This document shows, piece by piece, positions 8,316 to 17,487 of a stretch of 64,000 bases of DNA. Position 1 is the stretch's first letter; each line of letters begins with the position of its first letter. Origin of the DNA: DASZIT01 sp963819695 (GTDB lineage: Bacteria; Actinomycetota; Acidimicrobiia; Acidimicrobiales; RAAP-2); assembly GCA_963819695.1 (NCBI GenBank), contig CAWFXD010000003.1:310001-374000 (forward strand). Direction: 5' to 3'. The notes beneath the pieces were generated by a model. The model was not told the origin of the DNA, ran no database searches, and saw only the letters and a program-made list of their open reading frames with translations. A program made the position numbers and the translations under genes.

Positions 8316-10328
8316 TTGCCCAGAACACGGGTCAACGCGGTGGTGGTCGCCGCGGTGTCGATGGTGGCGGTGTCGATGGTGACGACGGTCGGCCCCGCCT
8401 CGGCGGCACCGTCGCTGGCCATCGGAGGATCGGTGCCCGCCCAAGTGGTGGCGGCCAGTGCGGAGGCCGGCACCGGTTGGAAGCCGGAGCCGGCGAGCTA
8501 TGGGATCGGCCAACGGACCGACGTCCCCGTCAAAGCCAGCGACGGCACCGTGCTCAGCGTCAACGTGTACTTCCCGACCAATGCCAGCGGCAAGCAGGCG
8601 GCGGGCAAGTTCCCGGTGCTGCTGACCCAGACCCCGTACGGGAAGGGCACCCTCGGCTCGATCCCCGGCGCCGGCTCGCAGACCGGCGCCAACGACTACC
8701 TGATCCAGCGGGGCTACATCGACGTGGTGGCCGACGTGCGCGGCACCGGATCTTCGCAAGGCACCTTCGGACTGTTCGACCCGGCCCAGATCACCGACGG
8801 CGTCACCCTGGTCAACTGGGCATCCCGGTTGCCGGGTTCCGATGGCAAGGTGGGCCTCTATGGCGCCTCCTACCTCGGCATCAACCAGCTGCTGACCGCC
8901 GCCGCGGTCGGGAAGAACAGCCCCCTCAAGGCGATCTTCCCGGTGGTGTCGGCCAACGACATCTACAAGGACACCGCCACCATGGGCGGCCTGGTCGACA
9001 TCGAGTTCGATCTCTTCTACCTCGGGCTGACCGGTGGCCTCAACACCGAGGGCCCGTTGCTCGACGCCCTCGAGAACCCGTCGAACCTGGTCGCCGACCT
9101 GAGTGTGTCCGAGTTGCAGCATCTCGCCGACCTGGCCAGTTTCGATGTGCCGTTCTCGGCCCAGACCCTGGCCGGCCTGGCTTCGGCCTACGACGGCCCC
9201 TACTGGCAGGCGCGCAATCCGGTCAACGTGCTCCAACAGATCGTGGCCAACGCCATCCCCGCCTATCTGGTGGGGGGCGAGTACGACCTCTTCCAGCGGG
9301 GCGAGCCGCTCAACTATGCCGGGCTCCAGAACGCCTTCGCCGGGCGTCCGGTCACCGCGCCGATGCTCCCCAACCAGCCGGCCACCGGTCGTTACCAACT
9401 GCTCGACGGCCCCTTCACCCACCTGAGCGGGGCCACCGTTGACCTCGGGGCACTGCAGCTCGAGTGGTTCGACACCTGGCTCAAGGGCGAGAACACCGGC
9501 ATGGGGCAAACGCCGACCCCGCTCCACTACTACGACCTGGGCACCTCCAGCTACACCGAGCACGCCCAATATCCGTTCCCGGCGGCCACTCCCACCCGGT
9601 TCTACTTCAGCTCCGCGAAGAGCAGCTCCGCCACCCTCTCCTCCAACAACGGGACCCTGACCACCACCCCGCCGGCCACGGCCGGTTCCGACAGAGTGCT
9701 GTGGTCCCCGGTCGGGAACCCGTGTGGGCGGCCCACCGACCAGTGGGCCGCCGGCGCCCTGAGCCTGGTCACCTCCTTCATCACCGCCAACGCCCCCTGT
9801 GTCAACAACGACCTGCCCGGCGAGCTCGGGCCCGACCGCCTCACCTACACCACCGGTCCGATGGCCCACGCCGAGACCATCGAAGGCCCGATCGACGCCA
9901 CGGTGTTTGCGTCGGCCACCACCAAGGACACCGAGTGGGTGGCCGAAGTCGACGATGTGGCTCCCGACGGGACCTCGACCCCGCTCACCGAGGGGGCACT
10001 GCTCGGATCATTGCGAGCCCTCGATCCGGCGACCACCTGGACGGCGTCGAGCGGTCAGATCCTCCAGGCCGGGCACACCTACAGCCAGTCCAGCGCCCGG
10101 CCGGTGGTACCCGGCCAGGTCACCCGTTACGACGTCGAGGTCTTCCCGACCTATGACACCGTCGCCGCCGGGCACCGGATCCGGGTCACCCTGTCGACCG
10201 CCGACACCCCGCACCTGGTTCCCACCCTCCCGGAGCTGGCCAACCTGTTCGGCGGCATCTACACCGTCCAGCACAGCCCCGGGGCGGCCTCGGCCATCGA
10301 AGTGCCGCTCGCCCCAGCCGGATCCTGA
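8316..10328 (+). CDS. Secreted CocE/NonD-family serine hydrolase (X-Pro dipeptidyl-peptidase-like)
   Basis: About 670 residues. A signal peptide (PRTRVNAVVVAAVSMV..., cleavage near 'ASAAP') is followed by the alpha/beta-hydrolase domain. 'LLTQTPYGKG', 'DVRGTGSSQGTFGLF' and the nucleophile motif 'GLYGASYLGINQ' (GxSYxG) are present, then an Asp in 'GGEYDLFQRGEP' and a His in 'GPFTHLSG'. The C-terminal jelly-roll domain of this family ends with 'HRIRVTLSTADTPH'. Members hydrolyse esters, amides or X-Pro peptides. The open frame starts much earlier, but a TTG at 8316 has a GGAGGGA site at 8301-8307 with correct spacing and starts the signal peptide directly. Confidence 0.8.
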   Translation: MPRTRVNAVVVAAVSMVAVSMVTTVGPASAAPSLAIGGSVPAQVVAASAEAGTGWKPEPASYGIGQRTDVPVKASDGTVLSVNVYFPTNASGKQAAGKFPVLLTQTPYGKGTLGSIPGAGSQTGANDYLIQRGYIDVVADVRGTGSSQGTFGLFDPAQITDGVTLVNWASRLPGSDGKVGLYGASYLGINQLLTAAAVGKNSPLKAIFPVVSANDIYKDTATMGGLVDIEFDLFYLGLTGGLNTEGPLLDALENPSNLVADLSVSELQHLADLASFDVPFSAQTLAGLASAYDGPYWQARNPVNVLQQIVANAIPAYLVGGEYDLFQRGEPLNYAGLQNAFAGRPVTAPMLPNQPATGRYQLLDGPFTHLSGATVDLGALQLEWFDTWLKGENTGMGQTPTPLHYYDLGTSSYTEHAQYPFPAATPTRFYFSSAKSSSATLSSNNGTLTTTPPATAGSDRVLWSPVGNPCGRPTDQWAAGALSLVTSFITANAPCVNNDLPGELGPDRLTYTTGPMAHAETIEGPIDATVFASATTKDTEWVAEVDDVAPDGTSTPLTEGALLGSLRALDPATTWTASSGQILQAGHTYSQSSARPVVPGQVTRYDVEVFPTYDTVAAGHRIRVTLSTADTPHLVPTLPELANLFGGIYTVQHSPGAASAIEVPLAPAGS

Positions 10329-10350
10329 CCGACGCCCGAGGTCCTCGGGG

Positions 10351-10722
10351 TCAACTGCGGTCGGGGACTTCCTGCACCGCCCACCGATTGCCGTCGGGAT
10401 CGGCGAAGAAGACGAACCTGCCCCAGGGGAACTCTTGGACCTCGCCGGCGTCGATGCCTCGCCCGCGCAGCTCGGTGTTGGCGGCCTCGATGTCGGCGAC
10501 CACCAGCTGCATGCCCTCCACCGACCCCGGCGCCGCCTCGGTCAGGCCTTGGCCGATGGCAATCGAGCAGGCCGACCCCGGAGGAGTCAGCTGGACGAAA
10601 CGCAGTTCTTCGCTGACCTGGAAGTCGGCGTCGGCGTTGAAACCGACCTTGTCGGTGTAGAAGGCCTTGGCCGCATCGACGTCGGAGACGGGCAGTATCA
10701 CCAGCTCGAGCTTGAAGTCCAC
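10351..10722 (-). CDS. Glyoxalase/bleomycin-resistance (VOC) superfamily protein
   Basis: A 123-residue VOC protein with two beta-alpha-beta-beta-beta modules. It opens 'LELVILPVSDVDAAKAFYTD', has the mid-protein 'MQLVVADIEAANTELRGRGI', and ends with the conserved 'FFADPDGNRWAVQE' containing the metal-ligand region. VOC proteins include dioxygenases, lyases and resistance proteins, and this one cannot be assigned a substrate. The upstream region (10723-10863) separates it from the carbonic anhydrase on the same strand. Confidence 0.85.
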   Translation of the reverse strand: MDFKLELVILPVSDVDAAKAFYTDKVGFNADADFQVSEELRFVQLTPPGSACSIAIGQGLTEAAPGSVEGMQLVVADIEAANTELRGRGIDAGEVQEFPWGRFVFFADPDGNRWAVQEVPDRS

Positions 10723-10863
10723 GGGGTGTCCTTTCGTAGGCGGAACGGGTTCGATCTGTTCAGAATAACAGAACTGAAGATTCCGTTCCAGTAGTTTGGT
10801 GAAGAATTGCCGCCTTTTCTTCCCCGTCAGGGACCGCGGACCCCAGGTCGTCGCGCCGGGGGA

Positions 10864-11385
10864 TCAGCTCCCGGCATCGCGGGCCAATGGCTGGCTCGGG
10901 ATCACCCGGAGCACGACACCGGTGGCAACGTCGTAGCGCCAGCCCTCGACCTGGATGCCGGGGGGCAGAGCCGGGCAGGTGCGCACCGCCCGGACATCGG
11001 CGGCCAGCGCGGCGTCGGGGTCGGGCATGGCCAGGAACTCCCACCCCGTCGATCCCGCCAACTGCTGCGGGCTGAGTCCCGACCGGATCTCGGCATCGTC
11101 CCGGCCGGCCAGCGCGCAATCGGTGTGGTGCATGACCGCCACGTACTCGACGCCGAGGAAGGTGGTGGCCAACACCAACGAGCGGAGGACGTCGGAGGTG
11201 ACCCGCCCGCCGGCGTTGCGGAGGATCTTGGCGTCGCCCTGGGAGAGTCCGAGCATCACCAGCGGCTCGATCCGGCTGTCCATGCAGGTCACCAGGCCGA
11301 ATCCCTGGGCGGCGGTGCCGGGGATGCCTTGGAGGCCGAACCCGGATGCGTACCGGCGGTTGGCGCCGAGGAGATCGTCGAACAT
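10864..11385 (-). CDS. Beta-class carbonic anhydrase
   Basis: A 173-residue beta-carbonic anhydrase (reversible CO2 hydration). The zinc ligands and catalytic dyad are present: 'TCMDSRI' (Cys, and the Asp-Arg dyad) and 'MHHTDCAL' (His and Cys). 'RNAGGRVTSDVLRSL' and 'YVAVMHH' are also diagnostic of the small prokaryotic beta class. The start is the ATG at 11385 ('MFDDLLGANRRYASGF'). Upstream in-frame codons are not family-like. The gene is divergent from coaA, with about 107 bases between the starts. Confidence 0.9.
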   Translation of the reverse strand: MFDDLLGANRRYASGFGLQGIPGTAAQGFGLVTCMDSRIEPLVMLGLSQGDAKILRNAGGRVTSDVLRSLVLATTFLGVEYVAVMHHTDCALAGRDDAEIRSGLSPQQLAGSTGWEFLAMPDPDAALAADVRAVRTCPALPPGIQVEGWRYDVATGVVLRVIPSQPLARDAGS

Positions 11386-11492
11386 CGGGTCAGTTTTGCA
11401 GAAACGCCAGGTCGGGCCGGAGCCCGGAGCAACGGCAGTACCATGCCTCACCGTCCCGACGGGCGGAACCGCTGACGGCTTGGGAGGATTTC

Positions 11493-12437
11493 GTGGCGAC
11501 ACAGCCGGTGGATGTCCCCTTCGAGGAGTTCACCCGGGCCCAGTGGACGGCGCTCGGCCGGCCGGCCGAGAGTGGCTTGTCCTCGACCGACGTCGTCACC
11601 CTCGCCGCCACCGGGGACCCGGCCTCCCTCGACGAAGTCGCGGACATCTACGTCCCCCTGGCCCAACTGCTGGCCGTCTACTCCTCCGCGGTGCAGAAGG
11701 CCCGCCTTCGGGTCGACGCCTTCCTGGGCCGGCCCACCCGGGACGCCCCGTTCGTGATCGGGGTGGCCGGCAGCGTGGCCGTGGGAAAGAGCACCACCGC
11801 CCGCCTCCTCCAGGCGGTGCTCAAGGACGGCCCCGGGCGGCCGCCGGTCGAGTTGATCACCACCGACGGGTTCCTGTACCCCAATGCCGAACTCGAGGCC
11901 CGCGGCCTCTTGGACCGGAAGGGATTTCCGGAGAGCTACGACCGGCGCCGGATGATCGAGGTGCTGTCGGCCATCAAGGCCGGTCACCGCCAGGTCAAGA
12001 TCCCGGTGTACTCGCACGTGACCTACGACATCGTTCCCGGCGAGTTCCAAATCGTCGAACGCCCGGAGATGGTGATCGTCGAGGGGCTGAACGTCCTCCA
12101 GGTCAGCACCACTGACGTCCCACCCGACCAGGTGGTGGCGTCGGATTTCTTCGATTTCTCCATCTACGTCGACGCCGACGAGGCCGACATCGCCCGATGG
12201 TTCACCGACCGGCTTCTCGAGCTCCGCCAGAGCGTGCTCCGCGACCCCCATTCCTATTTCCACGCCTTCGCCGAGATGTCCACCGATGAGGTCCTGGCCA
12301 TCGCCCGCAACATCTGGGCGGACATCAACCTGGTGAACCTGCACGAGAACATCGCCCCCACCGCCGGGCGGGCCAACCTGGTGCTGGTCAAGGACGGCGA
12401 GCACCGGGTGCGCCGGGCCCGGTTGCGGAAGATCTGA
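11493..12437 (+). CDS. coaA: Pantothenate kinase type I
   Basis: ATP-dependent phosphorylation of pantothenate, the first step of coenzyme A synthesis. The 314-residue length matches bacterial type I PanK (316 in E. coli). The P-loop is 'GVAGSVAVGKSTTARLL' at about residues 88-104. 'LITTDGFLYPNAELEARGL', 'KGFPESYD', 'YSHVTYDI' and 'VEGLNVLQ' are family signatures. The C-terminus is 'LRKI'. The GTG at 11493 has a GGGAGGA site 5-11 bases upstream. The NRDE gene starts 15 bases after the stop and is probably co-transcribed. Confidence 0.95.
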   Translation: MATQPVDVPFEEFTRAQWTALGRPAESGLSSTDVVTLAATGDPASLDEVADIYVPLAQLLAVYSSAVQKARLRVDAFLGRPTRDAPFVIGVAGSVAVGKSTTARLLQAVLKDGPGRPPVELITTDGFLYPNAELEARGLLDRKGFPESYDRRRMIEVLSAIKAGHRQVKIPVYSHVTYDIVPGEFQIVERPEMVIVEGLNVLQVSTTDVPPDQVVASDFFDFSIYVDADEADIARWFTDRLLELRQSVLRDPHSYFHAFAEMSTDEVLAIARNIWADINLVNLHENIAPTAGRANLVLVKDGEHRVRRARLRKI

Positions 12438-12452
12438 TACCGGTCCGCTCGG

Positions 12453-13250
12453 ATGTGCCTGTTGATCGCCGTCTCGAGAGTCGTCGATGACGCCCCGTTG
12501 CTGGTGGCCGCCAACCGCGACGAGTTCTACGCCCGGGACGCGGTGCCCATGACCGTGCTCCACGATAGCGGGCCGAGGGTTCTGGGCGGCCGGGATCTGG
12601 TGGCCGGCGGCACCTGGATGGCGGTGAACGAGCACGGCGTGGTGGCGGCGTTGACCAACAAGCCGGCCGAGGGAGGGCGCGACCCGGCCAAACGGTCCCG
12701 GGGGGAGATCCCGATGGTGTTGGCCGCCCAACCATCGGCCGCCGCCGCCGCCGACGCCCTCCGGTCGGCGTTCGTTCCCCGCGAGTTCAATCCGTGCTGG
12801 GTGCTGGTCGGGGATCGCCGGGAGCTGTACTACATGGACATGACCGGGCCGGGCCGGGTCGAGTACCAACTACTCCCCCCCGGCATCCACATCCTCGAGA
12901 ACAAGGCGCTCGGGGATCCCAGCGCCAAGGTGGATCACGTGCGCCACCGGCTGGGCGACTGCCGGTCGCAATCGGCCGACGCGCTGATGACGACTTTGGC
13001 GGCGATGGTGGCCGACCACGTCATGCCGTTGCCGGCGGTGGACGCCAGTGAGACGGCCCAACGCCAGGCCCGCGTCTCGGCCTGTTGCGTGCACACCGAG
13101 CCCTACGGCACCCGCTCGTCGATGCTGGTGTGCGACCCGCGGTCGGACTCGGATCCCCCCCGGGTTTGGTCGTCCGAAGGACCGCCCTGCACCCACCCCC
13201 TGTTGCCGGTCGGCTTCGACATGTCGCCCGAGGTGCGGCCGACCAGTTGA
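12453..13250 (+). CDS. NRDE/TANGO2-family protein
   Basis: A 265-residue protein of PF05742. It starts with the invariant Cys2 and the motif 'LLVAANRDEFYARD' (the NRDE motif, residues about 20-30), then 'LGGRDLVAGGTWMAVNEHG' and 'ALTNKP', all typical. The exposed N-terminal Cys suggests an Ntn-hydrolase-like fold, and eukaryotic TANGO2 is linked to lipid and coenzyme-A-related metabolism. The gene lies 15 bases behind coaA, which makes a metabolic link attractive, but this is inference. The length is normal for bacterial members. Confidence 0.85.
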   Translation: MCLLIAVSRVVDDAPLLVAANRDEFYARDAVPMTVLHDSGPRVLGGRDLVAGGTWMAVNEHGVVAALTNKPAEGGRDPAKRSRGEIPMVLAAQPSAAAAADALRSAFVPREFNPCWVLVGDRRELYYMDMTGPGRVEYQLLPPGIHILENKALGDPSAKVDHVRHRLGDCRSQSADALMTTLAAMVADHVMPLPAVDASETAQRQARVSACCVHTEPYGTRSSMLVCDPRSDSDPPRVWSSEGPPCTHPLLPVGFDMSPEVRPTS

Positions 13251-13303
13251 CCGGAACCTCGAGGGTCCGGCGGGCAACCCAATCGGCGGGCGTCGACCAA
13301 TTT

Positions 13304-13354
13304 CGCGCCACGTTTGAGCGAATGGCCCGACTCGATTCGCTCAAACGTGGCGCG
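13304..13354. terminator. 20-bp perfect inverted repeat between convergent genes
   Basis: The arm cgcgccacgtttgagcgaat (13304-13323) is repeated as a perfect inverse at 13335-13354, with an 11-base loop. It lies between two convergent stops (13250 and 13388), so the simplest reading is a bidirectional terminator hairpin. There is no T-tract on either side, and the arm is long and unusually exact, so a small mobile palindrome is an alternative. Confidence 0.5.
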
Positions 13355-13387
13355 GGAGCAACCAGCTGGATCGGAGACCGCGAATCC

Positions 13388-14368
13388 TCAGGATCCTCCG
13401 AGGGGGCTGGGCGTCCCCGAGAAGCAGCCCACCGCGTAGGGGTACTCGAGGGTCATGTCGTAGTGGTAGATGGTGACCGTCTGGCCATGCCAGGGCACCG
13501 GGCTGGTCCGCCCGTGGCAGGCGTCGAGGTCCTGGTTGGTGAGCAGTTTGCCGTCGCTCCCGTACTCGACGTAGATGCCGAAACCGTCCCGGGCCCAGCC
13601 CACCTGGGTCGTGGTGGCGCGGGCCGCCGGCGTGAGCAGGCAAGGCGACAGCGAGACGTAGTGGTAGCCGTCGACGCCGGGACTCCCGTGGCAGGTGTCC
13701 TGGGTCTCCACCGCCCCGGCGTCGTTCCCGTCGGCGTCCAACCCGCCGAGGAGGATGACCCCGTTGGACATGACCCCGACCGCCCCGTCCCCCGGGACAC
13801 AGGTGGGGGCGGGGTTCTGGATGGGGTCGTTGGGAACCTTCAGGGTGAAGTCGTGGGCGCTGATCGAGTTCAGGTCCGGGTTGTAGGCGTGGGCGGGATC
13901 GGCGGGGTCGACGGGGAAGGTGCCCGACCGCGGGGGCAGGTCATTGCCGCGCAGGACCAGGTTCGAACCGGAATGGGTGACCTCGAAGGTCGAGTTCCAG
14001 TTGACGTCCCCGGCCACCGCCGCCTTGGTGGTCATGTCCCAGGTCGCGGAGGCGACGTCGACCCAGGGTGGGACCTTGACCGGCAGGGCGCCGGTCAGCG
14101 GGCTGCACACGTGCTCGGCCCCGACCGCGGTGATGGTGGTGGAGTACACCCGGGTCCCGAGGGGCAGGGCCTTCAGGTCGAGGGCCGACGGGGGCATGCC
14201 CACCGACTGGTCGGTGGTGGTGCTGGCCGAGATCGACCCGGTCGGGGGTATGGCTGGAGACGAAGACGATGGCGACGACCCGGTCCCGCAACCGGAGAGC
14301 ACCGCGCCGGCGATCACAACTGCAGCTAGTCCAGCGATGCCGAAACGGGCTCGATCGGGCCGGTTCAA
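13388..14368 (-). CDS. YHYH-domain lipoprotein
   Basis: A 326-residue lipoprotein. Its leader has a lipobox VLSGC with Cys at about residue 27, followed by a Ser/Pro/Thr-rich linker. The mature part contains 'GVMSNGVILLGGLDADGNDA', 'CHGSPGVDGYHYVSLSPC', 'LDACHGRTSPVPW' and 'YHYDMTLEYPYAVGCFSG', matching the YHYH domain (PF14240) with its conserved Cys-His-Gly and Y-H-Y motifs. The domain is widespread in secreted bacterial proteins but has no established activity. The motifs suggest metal binding and disulfides. It is a single gene on the minus strand. Confidence 0.8.
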   Translation of the reverse strand: MNRPDRARFGIAGLAAVVIAGAVLSGCGTGSSPSSSSPAIPPTGSISASTTTDQSVGMPPSALDLKALPLGTRVYSTTITAVGAEHVCSPLTGALPVKVPPWVDVASATWDMTTKAAVAGDVNWNSTFEVTHSGSNLVLRGNDLPPRSGTFPVDPADPAHAYNPDLNSISAHDFTLKVPNDPIQNPAPTCVPGDGAVGVMSNGVILLGGLDADGNDAGAVETQDTCHGSPGVDGYHYVSLSPCLLTPAARATTTQVGWARDGFGIYVEYGSDGKLLTNQDLDACHGRTSPVPWHGQTVTIYHYDMTLEYPYAVGCFSGTPSPLGGS

Positions 14369-14427
14369 AGGTGACCTCCAGGTGGCTGCGGCTCATCGTA
14401 AGGGGTGGCTTCGGGGAAATACCGGAT

Positions 14428-15198
14428 TTAGACCACGTCCGGTCGGTCGAGGAACCGGCCGACCTCCTGATCGAAGGCGTCGGGCTGATCGATGTTGGCG
14501 GCGTGCCCGGCATCGGGGAGGACGGCGAGCTCGGCGCCGGGAATCTTGGCCGCCATGTAGTCGGCGGCGGCCAGAAAGGGGCGGTCGTTGGCTCCGACCA
14601 CCACCAGGGTGGGGACGGCCACCGTCGGGAGCGACTCGATGATCCGGGCGTCGCGCTGGGTGAGCATGCCCCGGGCGGCCCGGGCCAGACCGGCCGGGTC
14701 GTGGTGGTCGGCGCCCACCTCGGGACTGGCCGACAGGGAGCCGAGACCCTCCCGCTCGAAGCCGGCCGCGGTGGATTCGGCGTACCGGTTCCATTGGGCG
14801 CGGGCGCCGTCGTTCTTGAACCCGGGGCCGGTGTCGAACAGCAGCAGGCCGGTGACCCGGGCGGGGTGGGCCAGATGGAAGGCGAGGGACAGGTACCCGC
14901 CCAGGGACAGCCCGCCGACCACCGCCCGGTCGGCCCCGCAGGCATCGAGCACCGCGCCCATGTCCTCCACACTGGCCGCCTCGGAATACCGCGCCGGATC
15001 CGGCGGCGAGCCACTCCGGCCGTGGCCGCGCATGTCCCAGACGATCAGCTGGCGATGGGCACCGAGGGCGGCCAGGTTGGGGGCCCACATCGAGGTGGAC
15101 GACGAGTAGCCGTGGGTCAGCAGCACCGGGGCCCGGTCGCCCGGTCGTCCGTGCACCCGGTAGTGGATGGCGACGCCATCCCGGTCGAGGGTGGCCAC
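14428..15198 (-). CDS. Alpha/beta hydrolase
   Basis: 256 residues, complete alpha/beta-hydrolase fold. The oxyanion region is 'LLTHGYSSSTSMW', then 'WDMRGHGRSG'. The nucleophile elbow is 'VGGLSLGGYLSL' (Ser), the acid is in 'VVGANDRPF', and the His is in 'PDAGHAANIDQP'. This pattern fits esterases, haloperoxidase-like and lactone hydrolases. It is followed on the same strand by the acyl-CoA dehydrogenase gene. The stop of the latter is 33 bases from this start, so the three minus-strand genes 14428-17345 may form one operon. Confidence 0.85.
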   Translation of the reverse strand: MATLDRDGVAIHYRVHGRPGDRAPVLLTHGYSSSTSMWAPNLAALGAHRQLIVWDMRGHGRSGSPPDPARYSEAASVEDMGAVLDACGADRAVVGGLSLGGYLSLAFHLAHPARVTGLLLFDTGPGFKNDGARAQWNRYAESTAAGFEREGLGSLSASPEVGADHHDPAGLARAARGMLTQRDARIIESLPTVAVPTLVVVGANDRPFLAAADYMAAKIPGAELAVLPDAGHAANIDQPDAFDQEVGRFLDRPDVV

Positions 15199-15231
15199 CC
15201 TCAGACCCCCGGCGGAAAGGCAGGGAAGGGT

Positions 15232-16497
15232 CTAGGCACGGGTGTTCCTCGGGACATCGCGGAACGGGAGCTGGCGGGACGGATCGGGTTCACGGGGCAG
15301 CCCGAGGATCCGCTCCCCGAGGATGTTGTGCTGGATCTCGTCGGTGCCGCCGGCGATGGACACCGCCGGCACCGACACGAAGATCTCCGCGATGGTCCCG
15401 CCCAGCACGCTGTCCGGGCCGGTGAGCATGCCCGACGCCCCGGCGATGCGGGTGTGGATCCGGGAGGCGGACCGGGCCACCTGGCTGGCCGCCAGTTTCC
15501 CGAGCGAGCCTTCCGGGCCGGGGGGCCGGCCGAGGGCGCGGGCGGCCCGGGCCCGCTGGGCCGTCCAGCCGGCCGACCTCGCCGACCCCACCACCCGGGC
15601 GATCTCCTGGCGGATCCGCGGATCGGCACCGGCCCCGGTGGCCGCGGCCCGCTCGACGATCAGGTCGAACCGCCCGGCCCGCTGCGGGTACCACTTGTAG
15701 GGCTCGTAGACGACGGCCCGCTCGGCCCAGGCTTCGCGCACCGCCCGCCCGCCGCCGTCGGGCAGGTGGGTCGCCGAGCCCATCACCGTGTACCGGCGTT
15801 CGTGGGCCAGGGTGGCCTGGGCCACCGCCCAGCCGTGGCCGACCTCTCCGACCACGTTGGCGATCGGGATCCGGGCGTCGTCGAGGAACACCTCGTTGAA
15901 GGAGGCATGGCCGTTCATCTGCCGCAGCGGCCGGACCTCGACCCCGGGCTGGTCCATGGGGATGACGAAGTAGGTGATGCCCTGGTGTTTGGGGACGTCC
16001 CAGTCGGTTCGGGCCACCAGGAGCCCGAAGTCGGCGTGGTGGGCCGAGGTGTTCCACACCTTCTGCCCGTTGGCCACCCACTGGTCGCCGTCGAGCACCG
16101 CCCGGGTGGTCAGGCCGGCCAGGTCGGAGCCGGCCCCCGGCTCGCTGAACAGCTGGCACCAGCTGATCTCCCCGGTCACCGTCGGCCGGATGAAACGATC
16201 CTTGAGGTCGTCGGATCCATGCTCGAGGAGGGTGGGGGCGGCCAGGTGCATGCCGACGCCGTCGGGAACCCCCACCGCGCCGGCTCGGGCCAGTTCGTCG
16301 GCCACCAGTTCGGCGACAGAGGCCGGAAGCGAGCGCCCGCACCACTGTTCGGGCCAGGCCGGGCACGCCCATCCGGAATCGGCCAGCCGGGTCCGCCATT
16401 CGACCAGGCTGAGGTCAGGATCCCAGTTGGCCTCGATCCAGCTCCGCAGCTCGGGTCCCACCCCGGCCGCGGCGAGCGGCTCCGCCCGGTCGTTCAC
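15232..16497 (-). CDS. Acyl-CoA dehydrogenase
   Basis: 421 residues. FAD-dependent alpha,beta-dehydrogenation of an acyl-CoA. Family motifs: 'WCQLFSEPGAGSDLAGL' (FAD/substrate loop), 'NGQKVWNTSAHHADFGLLVART', 'FNEVFLDDARIP', and the C-terminal 'GGTDEIQHNILGERILG'. The GTG start at 16497 overlaps the stop of the upstream enoyl-CoA hydratase gene in a GTGA junction, indicating translational coupling. The N-terminal 'PAWPEQWCGRS' is typical of the actinobacterial FadE group used for steroids and branched acids. The exact substrate is unknown. Confidence 0.9.
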   Translation of the reverse strand: MNDRAEPLAAAGVGPELRSWIEANWDPDLSLVEWRTRLADSGWACPAWPEQWCGRSLPASVAELVADELARAGAVGVPDGVGMHLAAPTLLEHGSDDLKDRFIRPTVTGEISWCQLFSEPGAGSDLAGLTTRAVLDGDQWVANGQKVWNTSAHHADFGLLVARTDWDVPKHQGITYFVIPMDQPGVEVRPLRQMNGHASFNEVFLDDARIPIANVVGEVGHGWAVAQATLAHERRYTVMGSATHLPDGGGRAVREAWAERAVVYEPYKWYPQRAGRFDLIVERAAATGAGADPRIRQEIARVVGSARSAGWTAQRARAARALGRPPGPEGSLGKLAASQVARSASRIHTRIAGASGMLTGPDSVLGGTIAEIFVSVPAVSIAGGTDEIQHNILGERILGLPREPDPSRQLPFRDVPRNTRA

Positions 16498-17345
16498 CGA
16501 CCTTCGAAATGGGGCGGCCGGCGTTCGGCGGTGGCCCGGACCCCTTCGGCGAAGTCGGCGGTCGACAGCAGCTTGGCCTGCTCGCCGGCTTCCCGGGCGG
16601 TGGCGGCCCGGACCCGGGCGGCGAGGTCGCCTCGCATGGTCTCCCGGATCGACACCACGGCCAGCGGGGCGGCCGCGGCGATCTCGGCGGCGAAGGCGTG
16701 GGCGGCGGCGGCGAGCACCCCGGCTTCGGCCAACCGGTCGCACAGGCCGATGGCGGCGGCCTCCTCACCGGAGACCCGGCGTCCGGTGTAGAGCATTTCC
16801 CAGCTGCGCTGCTGGCCGACGATGGGCGGGAGGGTGGCGGTGAGGGCGAAGCCCTGGTGGAAGCCGAGTTGGGCGAAGTTGGCGGCGAACCGGGCCACCG
16901 GGGAGGCGACCCGGAAGTCGGCCGAACAGGCGAGTCCGAGACCCCCGCCGATGGCCGCCCCCTGGATCTCGGCCACCACTGGGGTCCGGCTGTCGAACAG
17001 CCGGGCCGCCTCGGTGTACAGCTGATCGACGCCGCCGTTGCCGAGGCCCGGTTCAGGCCCGGCCGGCCGGCTGCTGAAGTTGGCGCCGGCGCAGAAGTGC
17101 TTGCCCTCCGAGCGGAGCACGATGGCCCGGCAGGCGTCGTCGGCGTCGAGCGCCTGGTAGGCGTCGGCCAGGGACCGGATGAGGGCGACGTCGAAGTGGT
17201 TGTTGGGGGGACGGTGGATCTCGACGGTGGCCACGAAGTCGTCGCCGACCTCCACCGTCACGTCCCCGAACTCGGGGGCCGCCGGCGCCCCGGGCACCGG
17301 GCCGTCGGTCGAACGGGTGGTTGCTCCAGCGGTCACCGGCGTCAT
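16494..17345 (-). CDS. Enoyl-CoA hydratase/isomerase (crotonase superfamily)
   Basis: 283 residues. Crotonase fold: 'IHRPPNNHFDVALIRSLADA', the CoA-binding 'LRSEGKHFCAGANFS', the oxyanion 'AIQGAAIGGGLGLA' region ('IQGAAIGGGLGLACSADFR'), and 'FAQLGFHQGFALTATLP'. An N-terminal extension of about 25 residues rich in Ala/Pro/Thr precedes the domain. The second catalytic Glu position reads 'FAQLGFHQGF', without an obvious Glu, so hydratase activity is uncertain and another crotonase reaction is possible. It is coupled by overlap to the acyl-CoA dehydrogenase. Confidence 0.85.
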   Translation of the reverse strand: MTPVTAGATTRSTDGPVPGAPAAPEFGDVTVEVGDDFVATVEIHRPPNNHFDVALIRSLADAYQALDADDACRAIVLRSEGKHFCAGANFSSRPAGPEPGLGNGGVDQLYTEAARLFDSRTPVVAEIQGAAIGGGLGLACSADFRVASPVARFAANFAQLGFHQGFALTATLPPIVGQQRSWEMLYTGRRVSGEEAAAIGLCDRLAEAGVLAAAAHAFAAEIAAAAPLAVVSIRETMRGDLAARVRAATAREAGEQAKLLSTADFAEGVRATAERRPPHFEGR

Positions 17346-17487
17346 GCTACCGGTCGGCCGGGGATCGCCCGGGGGCGGAGGAGGAAGCTGTCCCAGGCCA
17401 CCAGCCGGAACCGGTACCCGTCGGCGGGCGTCCCGCCATCCGGGACGGGCCGGTCATCGGACGTGCCCGCACAGTAGGGTCCCGACC

